NCBI GenBank assembly: GCA_016463045.1
Contig: JAEMSB010000016.1
Coordinates: 1 to 20,620 of the forward strand
Direction of reading: 5' to 3'
Source of the DNA: Niveispirillum sp.
Lineage (GTDB): Bacteria; Pseudomonadota; Alphaproteobacteria; Azospirillales; Azospirillaceae
DNA length: 20,620 nt
Within the stretch, counting starts at the first letter, position 1. Each line of letters starts with the position of its first letter. Below, in pieces: positions 1-6,690 of the stretch. The position numbers and the translations under genes are program-made. The notes under the pieces are model-generated. The model was not told where the DNA came from, did not search any database, and worked only from the letters and a program-made list of their open reading frames with translations.

Positions 1-231
1 CTGCTGACCTGGGCCATGTCGGCCCTGGCCTTTGAGGTGCGGGGGCGGGGTATGGGGCTGTGGCAGTCCAGCTTCGCTATCGGGCAGTTCCTTTCTGCCC
101 TGGTTGTTCCGGCCCTGGCGGCGGCCACGGGTGGAACTGTCAATGCCTTTCCAATCATCGCCGGCGGTGCCCTGCTGGTGGGGCTGATGTCCCTGCTTCT
201 GCTGTTCCGGTCGCGTTGGAGCCCTGCATGA
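1..231 (+). CDS. MFS transporter, C-terminal fragment
   Basis: The reading frame is open from the first base and ends at TGA 229-231, so only the last 76 residues or so are visible. They contain a short basic loop (EVRGRGMGLWQS) and two strongly hydrophobic stretches, one around GQFLSALVVPALAAA and one around PIIAGGALLVGLMSLLLLF, with a short basic tail. This is how the last two membrane helices of a 12-helix major facilitator superfamily permease look: an inner-membrane proton-coupled solute carrier. The stop codon overlaps the start of the following cupin gene (ATGA), so the two are translationally coupled. The substrate cannot be read from this fragment. Its position beside a beta-glucoside locus makes a sugar or aromatic aglycone possible, but that is only inference. 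Confidence 0.75.
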   Translation: MLTWAMSALAFEVRGRGMGLWQSSFAIGQFLSALVVPALAAATGGTVNAFPIIAGGALLVGLMSLLLLFRSRWSPA

Positions 232-713
232 ACTCGTCCTCATTTCGCCGCATCGTCACAGACCATGATGAACAGGGCCTGTCTGTTATCCGCGCCATCG
301 ATACGCTTACGCCCAGCCTGATCGACAGCGGTGACGCCGCCTTCCAACTGGTCTGGGCCACGCCGACCGTGCCGGCGGATTTGAATGACGGCAGCGATGG
401 CATGCTGCCGGCGGGCAAGACCCTGCATGGCGGATCGGTGATCCGGATCGTCGATATGCTGCCGGGCCGTGGCTCCCCACTGCACCGGTCCTGGTCAATT
501 GATTACGGCATCATCCTGTCAGGTGTTCTGGAACTAGAATTGGATGACGGGTCGGTGACCCCCCTGGCGGCGGGCGATATCGTGGTACAGCGTGCCACCA
601 ATCACCTGTGGCGCAACCCGTCCCTTGATCAGGTTTGCCGTATCGCCTTCATCCTGATCGAAGCCAAACCGGTGATGGCGGGTGGTAGGGTACTGCCGGA
701 AATCCACCCATAA
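228..713 (+). CDS. small cupin-domain protein
   Basis: A 161-residue protein with a single cupin beta-barrel. The start ATG at 228 overlaps the stop of the MFS gene by four bases (ATGA), which fixes the start; the frame is open further upstream but that part lies inside the MFS gene. Cupin motif 1 is around residues 80-108 (GRGSPLHRSWSIDYG then GVLELELDDG) and motif 2 around 112-130 (PLAAGDIVVQRATNHLWRN). His86 and His126 are probable metal ligands; Asp92 may take part, while the second His and the Glu of classical motif 1 are absent, as in a recognisable subgroup of small stand-alone cupins. Such proteins often sit with genes for aromatic or organic-acid breakdown, but the reaction is unknown. 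It converges on the repressor gene with a 17-bp gap and no visible terminator. Confidence 0.8.
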   Translation: MNSSSFRRIVTDHDEQGLSVIRAIDTLTPSLIDSGDAAFQLVWATPTVPADLNDGSDGMLPAGKTLHGGSVIRIVDMLPGRGSPLHRSWSIDYGIILSGVLELELDDGSVTPLAAGDIVVQRATNHLWRNPSLDQVCRIAFILIEAKPVMAGGRVLPEIHP

Positions 714-730
714 ACGTCGGATACCGAATA

Positions 731-1771
731 TTATCGATTGGGGGGTGCCGTGCTTTCGCGGATCACCAGTTCATGGGCAAAGAAGGGCAGGGCCGGGGGC
801 GGCACATCGGATCGGCTGGCCGCAACGATATAGCCGGCCGCCGCAGCACCCATGGCAATGATCGGCTGCCGCACCGTCGTCAGGGATGGCCAGATGGCGG
901 ATGCCATGCTGATATCGTCGATCCCGGCGATAGACAGATCCTTCGGCACCGATAGGCCTTGTTGCTGCGCCAGGGCCATGACGCCGATCGCCATGCTGTC
1001 ATTGGCTGCGAAGATGGCCGTAGGCCGGTCGGCAAGCGCCAAAAGTTCCCGACCGGCGGTACGGCCCGATGGCCGCGTATAGTCGCCGTTACGTACCAGC
1101 GCCGGGTCGAAGACACCCGCTGCCGATGTAACATCGCGAAAGGCCTGTAGACGCAGTTCAGCAGAACCGAAATTCGCCCGGCCACCGATGAAGCCGATAC
1201 GGCGATGACCTAGTTCCAGCAGATGCCGTGTCATATCGGCTGCGGCGCGGTAATCATCGATCCGCACCATGGCCGGCAGTTCCGGCAATTCCACGCCCGG
1301 ACTGACCCGGACATAATGCCCACGGCGTTCGGTTAGCACCCGCAATAGCCTTGGATCATCGGCAAGACCCGGCATGATCAGAAAGCCATCCACGGCGGGC
1401 ATTGCGATGATGCGCGCCGCCCGTTCGGCAAATCTGTCATCTACCATTTCCACCGGTTCGACCAGCAGATGAAAACCCGCTGCACGGGCCGCCGTGACCG
1501 CGCCCACCTGCAGGCCAGCGATATACTCATTCTGCAAAGATACGTTCGGCACGTCGGGATAGGTGCCGAATACAAAAGCCATCATGAAGTTACGTGAGGC
1601 CGAAAGGCTGCGCGCCGACAGGTTGGGAGAATAGTCGAGCGACGCCACCGCTGCCATCACCCGTTCCCGCGTCGCCTGACTGGCTTTCGGTTCCCCGTTC
1701 AACACGCGCGACACGGTCTTGATCGATACGCCGGCCACACGGGCAACGTCATGGATGGTGGGCTTGCTCAC
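731..1771 (-). CDS. salR: LacI/GalR-family repressor, SalR-like
   Basis: A 346-residue DNA-binding repressor in LacI format: a helix-turn-helix at about residues 4-25 (PTIHDVARVAGVSIKTVSRVLNG), the hinge helix region ending near SARSLSASRN, then a periplasmic-binding-protein-like effector domain with the family signatures ELGHRRIGFIGG, AIFAANDSMAIGVM and LTTVRQP. I chose GTG at 1771, preceded by GGAG about 11 bases upstream. The frame continues to an ATG at 1861, but those 30 residues are atypical for LacI proteins, lack a ribosome site and overlap an operator-like sequence. It is divergent from a TonB receptor-GH3-GH3 operon, the order known for salicin use in Azospirillum irakense, where SalR represses salCAB. 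The symbol rests on that synteny. The inducer is probably an aryl- or alkyl-beta-glucoside or its product. Confidence 0.82.
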   Translation of the reverse strand: MSKPTIHDVARVAGVSIKTVSRVLNGEPKASQATRERVMAAVASLDYSPNLSARSLSASRNFMMAFVFGTYPDVPNVSLQNEYIAGLQVGAVTAARAAGFHLLVEPVEMVDDRFAERAARIIAMPAVDGFLIMPGLADDPRLLRVLTERRGHYVRVSPGVELPELPAMVRIDDYRAAADMTRHLLELGHRRIGFIGGRANFGSAELRLQAFRDVTSAAGVFDPALVRNGDYTRPSGRTAGRELLALADRPTAIFAANDSMAIGVMALAQQQGLSVPKDLSIAGIDDISMASAIWPSLTTVRQPIIAMGAAAAGYIVAASRSDVPPPALPFFAHELVIRESTAPPNR

Positions 1772-1844
1772 GAGAAGGGGCGCTCCGGCCAAATCCTTGT
1801 TGATACTTGCTTTTACCCTATCGGGACCGATGAGGGCAACAGAA

Positions 1845-1860
1845 GGGACAACGTTGGACA
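1845..1860. promoter_or_regulatory. imperfect copy of the SalR-type operator
   Basis: GGGACAACGTTGGACA repeats the first 12 bases of the perfect palindrome at 1943-1958 exactly, with the outer right arm degraded. The AACGTT core with central CG is typical of LacI-family operators. Its centre lies about 81 bp upstream of the GTG chosen for the repressor and 98 bp from the perfect site. It fits autoregulation or DNA looping between the two sites. Confidence 0.55.
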
Positions 1861-1882
1861 TTTTTTGCTTGCGGATGGATAA

Positions 1883-1895
1883 TTATCGATGGTAA
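1883..1895. promoter_or_regulatory. AT-rich inverted repeat TTATC-GAT-GGTAA
   Basis: A 13-bp imperfect inverted repeat (four of five arm bases pair) in the divergent region between the two operator-like sites. It may be part of a promoter or an accessory binding site. TTATCGAT also occurs at the repressor stop codon (731-738), which weakens the case for a specific role. Confidence 0.25.
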
Positions 1896-1942
1896 CAGAT
1901 TTTGTGACCGGTAGAGAGAGACTGGTTATTTTCGGATTGGCG

Positions 1943-1958
1943 GGGACAACGTTGTCCC
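1943..1958. promoter_or_regulatory. probable LacI-family operator (SalR-type)
   Basis: GGGACAACGTTGTCCC is a perfect 16-bp palindrome centred on CG, the usual geometry of LacI/GalR/PurR-family operators. It lies between the divergent repressor and receptor genes and has a partial second copy at 1845-1860. It is the best candidate for the site through which the adjacent repressor controls the receptor-glucosidase operon. Binding itself is inferred. Confidence 0.7.
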
Positions 1959-2014
1959 TAAAAAGCCAACCGTGAGCGAGAGCCCCATAAGGGGACGGTT
2001 CCAGGGAGATGACA

Positions 2015-2050
2015 ATGAACCTATCCGGACGCGCCATCACCGCCACCTGA
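2015..2050 (+). other. possible 11-codon leader peptide in the salC-like leader
   Basis: A short frame ATG ... TGA encodes MNLSGRAITAT, preceded at six bases by GGGAG, a strong ribosome-binding sequence. A second in-frame ATG lies two codons upstream at 2009. It sits about 145 bases before the receptor start. It could be a translated leader or chance; the peptide has no run of a regulatory amino acid. Confidence 0.25.
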
Positions 2051-2101
2051 CGCTTTCCCGCGTCAGCGGCCGGTCCTTGCCTTCATCCATCCGCACGGGT
2101 C

Positions 2102-2126
2102 TTCCGTGACGGAAACGACCGGTCGT
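2102..2126. repeat. two abutting inverted repeats in the salC-like leader
   Basis: TTCCG-TGA-CGGAA (2102-2114) is followed directly by the perfect palindrome ACGACCGGTCGT (2115-2126). They lie 70-94 bases before the receptor start codon. They could be hairpins in the leader RNA or a binding site for a second regulator. Neither is followed by a T-run, so they do not look like a terminator. Confidence 0.4.
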
Positions 2127-2195
2127 CGCCTGATGGACGTCGGATGCTCTTGCTCGCTTCCCATAACGATCAAAAGACGAAAAGGGAGTGACTTT

Positions 2196-4379
2196 ATGCG
2201 CAAATCCTCTTTGATGTTCGGTGCCGCCATCGTTGCCATGGCGCCCGGCCTTACCGCCCTGGCACAGACGGCAGACAATGCCCTGCAGCTGGACGAAATC
2301 GTCGTTACGGCACAGCGCCGCGCCGAAAACCTTCAGGAAACGCCGCTGGCCGTTTCCGCCATCACCGGCGAAGGCCTGGAAAGTGCGGGCGTGAAAAGCG
2401 TTGTCGACCTGTCGGCAACGGTCCCCAGCCTGCAGATCACCAATACCGGCGGTGGCGCCTCGCAGATTTTCATGCGTGGTATCGGCAGCACCAACGTGAC
2501 GGAGGTGGGTGATCCTGCCGTCGCCTATCATATTGACGGCATCTACATCGCCCGCGCGACGGCCACGGGCGCCCTGTTCTATGACATCGACCGGGTTGAG
2601 GTGCTGCGCGGGCCGCAGGGGACACTGTATGGCCGCAACGCGACCGCAGGCGCCATCAATGTCATCACCAAGAAGCCGACGCAGCAGCTTGAAGGCTCTG
2701 CCGCGGTGGAATTCGGGAATTACGACGCGCTGACCACCAGTGGCGTCCTGAACGTGCCGCTGCATGACACGTTCGCGGTGCGCGCTGGTTTCCAGACGAC
2801 CCGTCATGACGGCTATCAGAAGTCGATCACGCCCGGTCCCGTGGCCGGCAATGACAAGGACAGCCAGGACGACAAGTCGGCCCGTATCCAGGCCCTTTGG
2901 ACGCCGGCAGAGAACCTGTCGATCAATCTGCGTGCCGACTGGCTGGCCCGTGGCGGCAATAATGGCGGCGACGTTGCCTATCCGATGGAAACGGGTGACC
3001 CGCGCACTATCCTGTCACGCGTTAACACCTATCGCGACAATACCTATTGGAGTGCGGGGACGGAGGTCAATTACGACCTGGACTTTGCCCAACTGACCTA
3101 TCTGGTTGGCTTCAATTCGGCCAAGGATGACCGTGTGGGCGAAAACCCGTCCACCCATGCTCCGAATTACTTCTATGGTATTGATGAAACATGGTCGCAT
3201 GAACTGCGTCTGGGTGGGGAAACCGACAGCCTGAAATGGGTGGTCGGCGCATATTATTTCAAGGAAGACAATGACGTCGATTTCCGTATTTTCCTGGCCG
3301 ACAACCGGTATCTGAGCTTCATTCAGCCCGATGTCTTCGCCTCCACCAAGGCCGTCTTCTCCCAGGCAACCTGGTCGGCCACCGACGAACTGCGCTTCAC
3401 GGGTGGCCTGCGGTACACCAAGGACCGCAAGGGCCGCAATGGCGGCACCTATTTCACCAATAATGCCGGTGCCATCACCAGCACGGTGACCCTAAACGTG
3501 TCGGACAACACCTGGGACCGCGTCAACTGGCGGGCCGGTGTGGATTATGATCTGGCTGAAAGCAGCATGCTCTATGCCAACGTCGCCACCGGGTACAAGG
3601 CCGGTGGTTATTTCGACGGGGTGGAGCCGAACGATTACAAGCCGGAAACCATCACCTCTTACGAACTCGGCGTGAAGAACCGGTTGATGGACAACCGTCT
3701 CCAGCTTAACGCCTCGGCCTTCTATTACGACTACCAGGATTTCCAGATCTCGGCCATCGGCACCATCGCGGGCCAGGATGCGACCGTGACCCTGAATGCC
3801 GACAAGGCGGAAATCTATGGTCTGGAGCTGGAAACCGACTATCTGCTGACCGAAGCCGACCGCATTGATGCCAGCGTTTCCTGGCTGCATGCGCGGTACA
3901 AGAAGTTCCTGCTGCCGCGTGGCGACGCCTTCTCCAACAATGCCGCCAACGCCAATATCGCCCGCTGCTACAGTGCGAATTATGCCGCACCGGCACCGCG
4001 CCCGGCCGATTTCTCTGGCTGCCATATGGCGCGCACGCCGGAATGGTCGATCAATCTGGGATACCAGCATGAATTCGCGATGGCGGATGGTGCCAGCCTG
4101 ACGGCACGCGTCCAGACCCATTATGAATCTTCCAAGTATCTGGAATATCATGGGTTCCTGGAAAACAAGCAGGATGACTTCACCCGTACCGACCTGACGG
4201 TGACCTACAAGCCCGCCGAGGGTGCGTGGACGGTCATGGCGTTTGTCCGCAACCTGGAAAATGACGACATCCGCACGACGTCCGGCCCCAATGCGACAGC
4301 TGGTCTGGCTTCCAACGGCACCGGTGATTTCTACGCCCCGCCGCGCACCTATGGCGTGCGCCTGGGTATCGACTTCTGA
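2196..4379 (+). CDS. salC: TonB-dependent outer-membrane receptor, SalC-like
   Basis: A 727-residue outer-membrane transporter. ATG 2196 is chosen because AGGGAG lies eight bases upstream and a clear signal peptide follows (cleavage near ALA-QT, residue 23). The TonB box DEIVVTA is at residues 33-39, then the plug domain with ETPLAVSAIT, the MRGIGS motif, DIDRVEVLRGPQGTLYGRNA and GAINVITKKP, then a 22-strand-type barrel ending in the aromatic terminal residue (GIDF). Family knowledge: such receptors take up substrates too large or scarce for porins, powered by TonB-ExbBD. Its place before two GH3 glucosidases and beside a LacI repressor matches SalC of Azospirillum irakense, so a plant beta-glucoside is the likely cargo. 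It is the first gene of its operon and is followed by a strong terminator, with the glucosidase genes beyond. Confidence 0.88.
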   Translation: MRKSSLMFGAAIVAMAPGLTALAQTADNALQLDEIVVTAQRRAENLQETPLAVSAITGEGLESAGVKSVVDLSATVPSLQITNTGGGASQIFMRGIGSTNVTEVGDPAVAYHIDGIYIARATATGALFYDIDRVEVLRGPQGTLYGRNATAGAINVITKKPTQQLEGSAAVEFGNYDALTTSGVLNVPLHDTFAVRAGFQTTRHDGYQKSITPGPVAGNDKDSQDDKSARIQALWTPAENLSINLRADWLARGGNNGGDVAYPMETGDPRTILSRVNTYRDNTYWSAGTEVNYDLDFAQLTYLVGFNSAKDDRVGENPSTHAPNYFYGIDETWSHELRLGGETDSLKWVVGAYYFKEDNDVDFRIFLADNRYLSFIQPDVFASTKAVFSQATWSATDELRFTGGLRYTKDRKGRNGGTYFTNNAGAITSTVTLNVSDNTWDRVNWRAGVDYDLAESSMLYANVATGYKAGGYFDGVEPNDYKPETITSYELGVKNRLMDNRLQLNASAFYYDYQDFQISAIGTIAGQDATVTLNADKAEIYGLELETDYLLTEADRIDASVSWLHARYKKFLLPRGDAFSNNAANANIARCYSANYAAPAPRPADFSGCHMARTPEWSINLGYQHEFAMADGASLTARVQTHYESSKYLEYHGFLENKQDDFTRTDLTVTYKPAEGAWTVMAFVRNLENDDIRTTSGPNATAGLASNGTGDFYAPPRTYGVRLGIDF

Positions 4380-4388
4380 TCTCCCTCC

Positions 4389-4457
4389 GGCGCGGGGGGC
4401 TGCATGGTGCATCCCCCTTCCATCCCACCGCAGAACGAGCCCCCCGCGCCTTTTTTT
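4389..4457 (+). terminator. intrinsic terminator between salC-like and salA-like genes
   Basis: A perfect 13-bp GC-rich stem (GGCGCGGGGGGCT at 4389-4401 pairing with AGCCCCCCGCGCC at 4438-4450) with a 36-base loop is followed at once by seven T residues (4451-4457). It begins nine bases after the receptor stop and ends 24 bases before the next start codon. Unless the hairpin region hides a promoter, transcripts of the downstream enzymes must read through it, so it probably lowers their level relative to the receptor. Confidence 0.85.
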
Positions 4458-4481
4458 AAGAAAACCAATCTGGAGGCATTG

Positions 4482-6680
4482 ATGAATATCCACCGCTTGA
4501 TCAAGGGCAGCCTCGCCGCCGGTCTCTGCCTGACGGCACTTGCCACCGGCATCCGCATGGCAGAGGCCAAGGACTGGCGGGACCCGGCGCTGTCGCCCGA
4601 TGAACGGGCGAAGCTGCTGGATGCAGAGCTGACGCCGGATGAGCGGATCGGCCTGCTGCATGGTCCCATGGCGTTGCCCTTCAAGATCGAGCGGTTGCCC
4701 GAAGGTGCTATTGGTGGTGCCGGTTATATTCCGGGTGTGCCGCGCCTTGGCATCCCGGCGCTGAAGGAAACCGACGCCAGTCTGGGTGTCACCAACCCCA
4801 TGGGCATCCGCCCCGGCGAAACGGCCACCGCCTTGCCATCCGGTCTGGCACTGGCCGCCAGTTTCAATCCGAAGCTGGCCCATGATGGTGGCGCCATGAT
4901 CGCCAGGGAAGCGGCTGCCAAGGGATTCAATGTCCTGCTGGCCGGCGGCGCCAATCTGGCCCGTGACCCTCGCAATGGCCGCAATTTTGAGTATCTGGGC
5001 GAGGATCCGCTTCTGGCCGGCACCCTGGCCGGTGAAAGCATCAAGGGCATCCAGTCCCAGAACATCGTCTCCACCGTCAAGCATTTCAGCCTGAACGGCC
5101 AGGAAACCAACCGCCATTGGGCGAACTCCGTCATCGGCGAAGCAGCCCACCGCGAAAGCGACCTGCTTGCCTTTCAGATCGCCATTGAGAAGGGCCGGCC
5201 CGGCTCTGTCATGTGCGCCTACAACCGTGTGAATGGCGATTATTCCTGTGGCAGCGATCATCTGCTGAACAAGGTGCTGAAGGGTGATTGGGGCTATAAG
5301 GGCTGGGTCATGTCGGATTGGGGTGCCGTGCACGCCACCGACTATGCTGCCAAGGGCCTGGATCAGCAGTCGGGTGAGCAGTTGGATGATCAGGTCTGGT
5401 TCGGCGAACCGCTGAAGCAGGCGGTGGCCGCCGGCACCATTCCGGAGGCGCGTCTGTCCGACATGTCGCGTCGCATCCTGCGCTCCATGTTCGCCGCCGG
5501 CCTGTTTGAGGCGAAGCCGGCACCGGCCATCGATATTGCCGCCCATGAAGCCATTGCCAAACAGGTGGCCGATGAAGGTATCGTGCTGCTGGCCAACAAG
5601 GGCATCCTGCCCCTGGCGCCGGGTGTGAAGAAGGTAGCGATCATCGGTGGCCATGCCGATAGCGGCGTGCTGTCCGGCGCCGGTTCGTCACAGGTCACCG
5701 GTCATGGCGGCAATCCGACGGTAATCCCGGTGGGTGGCGAAGGCTTCATGGCCGCCTGGCTACGTCAGGCGTTCCACAATTCCTCCCCCTTGAAGGCCCT
5801 GCGCGCGGCATTGCCCGGCGCCACGGTCAGCTTCAATGATGGCCGTTACCCGGCTGCTGCTGCCGCCCTGGCCAAGGATGCGGACGTCGTCATCATCTTC
5901 GCCAACCAGTGGATGTCCGAAGGCCTTGACGCCTACGATATTTCCCTGCCGCAGGGACAGGATCAGTTGATCGAGGCGGTGGCCGCCGCCAATCCCAACA
6001 GCATCGTTGTGCTGCAAACCGGTGGCCCGGTTCTGATGCCCTGGCTGGACAAGGTCGGCGGCGTCGTGTCTGCCTGGTACAGCGGACAGAAGGGGGGCGA
6101 GGCCATTGCCGATGTCCTGAGCGGCAAGGTCAACCCCTCCGGGCGCCTGCCCGTCACCTTCCCGGCCAGCCTGGACCAGTATCCGCGCCACGACCTGCCC
6201 GGCTGGGGGCTGCCGGAAAAGCAGCAGTTCGATGTGGTGTATGAGGAGGGTTCCGACGTGGGTTACCGCCGTTTCGCGGCAAAGGGCATGAAGCCGCTGT
6301 TCCCGTTTGGCCATGGCCTGTCCTACACGACCTTCACCTATGACAAGCTGCGGGTGAAGGGTGGCGACACGCTGACCGTCAGCTTTGAAGTGACCAATAC
6401 CGGCAAATTACAGGGCAAGGACGCGCCGCAGATCTATCTGGCCGGCGCCGCCGGCAAGCCACTGCGCCGTCTGATCGGGTTTGAGAAGATCGACCTGAAA
6501 CCCGGTGAGCGCCGCACCGTGACGGTAAAGGCAGATCCGCGCCTGTTGGCCCATTTTGACGAGGCCGGGCGGCAGTGGCGCATCGATGGCGGCGATTACG
6601 ACGTGGCCGTCGGGCCGTCAGCCGCACAGACCGTGCTGTCGGGCAAGGCCCGCGTCAGCCAGCGCACGCTGAAGCCGTAA
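4482..6680 (+). CDS. salA: secreted GH3 beta-glucosidase, SalA-like
   Basis: A 732-residue glycoside hydrolase family 3 enzyme that removes terminal beta-glucosyl units. ATG 4482 follows GGAGG by seven bases and opens a signal peptide ending near AEA-KDW (residue 29), so it acts in the periplasm or outside. Domain order is family-typical: an N-terminal TIM barrel with the substrate-binding KHF motif (Lys200-His201, followed by NGQETNRHW) and the catalytic nucleophile Asp279 in VMSDWGAVH; a C-terminal alpha/beta sandwich (GIVLLANKGILPL, then the glycine-rich QTGGPVLMPW and SGRLPVTFP segments); and a terminal fibronectin-III-like domain (PQIYLAG, GFEKIDLKPGE, GGDYDVAVG). Ten bases separate it from the next GH3 gene. 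In Azospirillum irakense either of two neighbouring GH3 enzymes, SalA or SalB, supports growth on salicin. Substrate here is inferred from that. Confidence 0.9.
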   Translation: MNIHRLIKGSLAAGLCLTALATGIRMAEAKDWRDPALSPDERAKLLDAELTPDERIGLLHGPMALPFKIERLPEGAIGGAGYIPGVPRLGIPALKETDASLGVTNPMGIRPGETATALPSGLALAASFNPKLAHDGGAMIAREAAAKGFNVLLAGGANLARDPRNGRNFEYLGEDPLLAGTLAGESIKGIQSQNIVSTVKHFSLNGQETNRHWANSVIGEAAHRESDLLAFQIAIEKGRPGSVMCAYNRVNGDYSCGSDHLLNKVLKGDWGYKGWVMSDWGAVHATDYAAKGLDQQSGEQLDDQVWFGEPLKQAVAAGTIPEARLSDMSRRILRSMFAAGLFEAKPAPAIDIAAHEAIAKQVADEGIVLLANKGILPLAPGVKKVAIIGGHADSGVLSGAGSSQVTGHGGNPTVIPVGGEGFMAAWLRQAFHNSSPLKALRAALPGATVSFNDGRYPAAAAALAKDADVVIIFANQWMSEGLDAYDISLPQGQDQLIEAVAAANPNSIVVLQTGGPVLMPWLDKVGGVVSAWYSGQKGGEAIADVLSGKVNPSGRLPVTFPASLDQYPRHDLPGWGLPEKQQFDVVYEEGSDVGYRRFAAKGMKPLFPFGHGLSYTTFTYDKLRVKGGDTLTVSFEVTNTGKLQGKDAPQIYLAGAAGKPLRRLIGFEKIDLKPGERRTVTVKADPRLLAHFDEAGRQWRIDGGDYDVAVGPSAAQTVLSGKARVSQRTLKP

Positions 6681-6690
6681 GGGGGCCACG

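Larger units (their letters stand above)
1772..2195. promoter_or_regulatory. divergent control region between salR-like and salC-like genes
   Basis: This 424-bp stretch between two divergent genes holds the only sizeable non-coding space in the window. In it I see a perfect 16-bp palindrome (1943-1958), an imperfect second copy (1845-1860), a 13-bp AT-rich inverted repeat (1883-1895), two abutting inverted repeats (2102-2126) and a very short reading frame with a ribosome site (2015-2050). A possible sigma-70 promoter for the receptor operon is TTGTGA at 1902-1907 with TTATTT at 1926-1931 (18-bp spacer). It is a weak match, but it would place the perfect palindrome just downstream of the transcription start, a repressing position. 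That would leave a leader of about 250 bases. No promoter for the repressor gene could be chosen with confidence. Confidence 0.55.

Noticed and set aside
2037..2807. A 256-codon minus-strand frame covering the salC-like leader and 5' region.
   Set aside because: No ribosome site or family motif was seen, and most of it is antisense to the signal peptide and plug domain of a convincing receptor gene.
3492..5654. A 720-codon open frame on the minus strand, opposite the receptor and first GH3 gene.
   Set aside because: It is antisense to two genes with clear family motifs and signal peptides, its product is low in recognisable motifs and rich in residues expected from the complement of high-GC codons, and it spans a terminator. 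It is a high-GC shadow frame.
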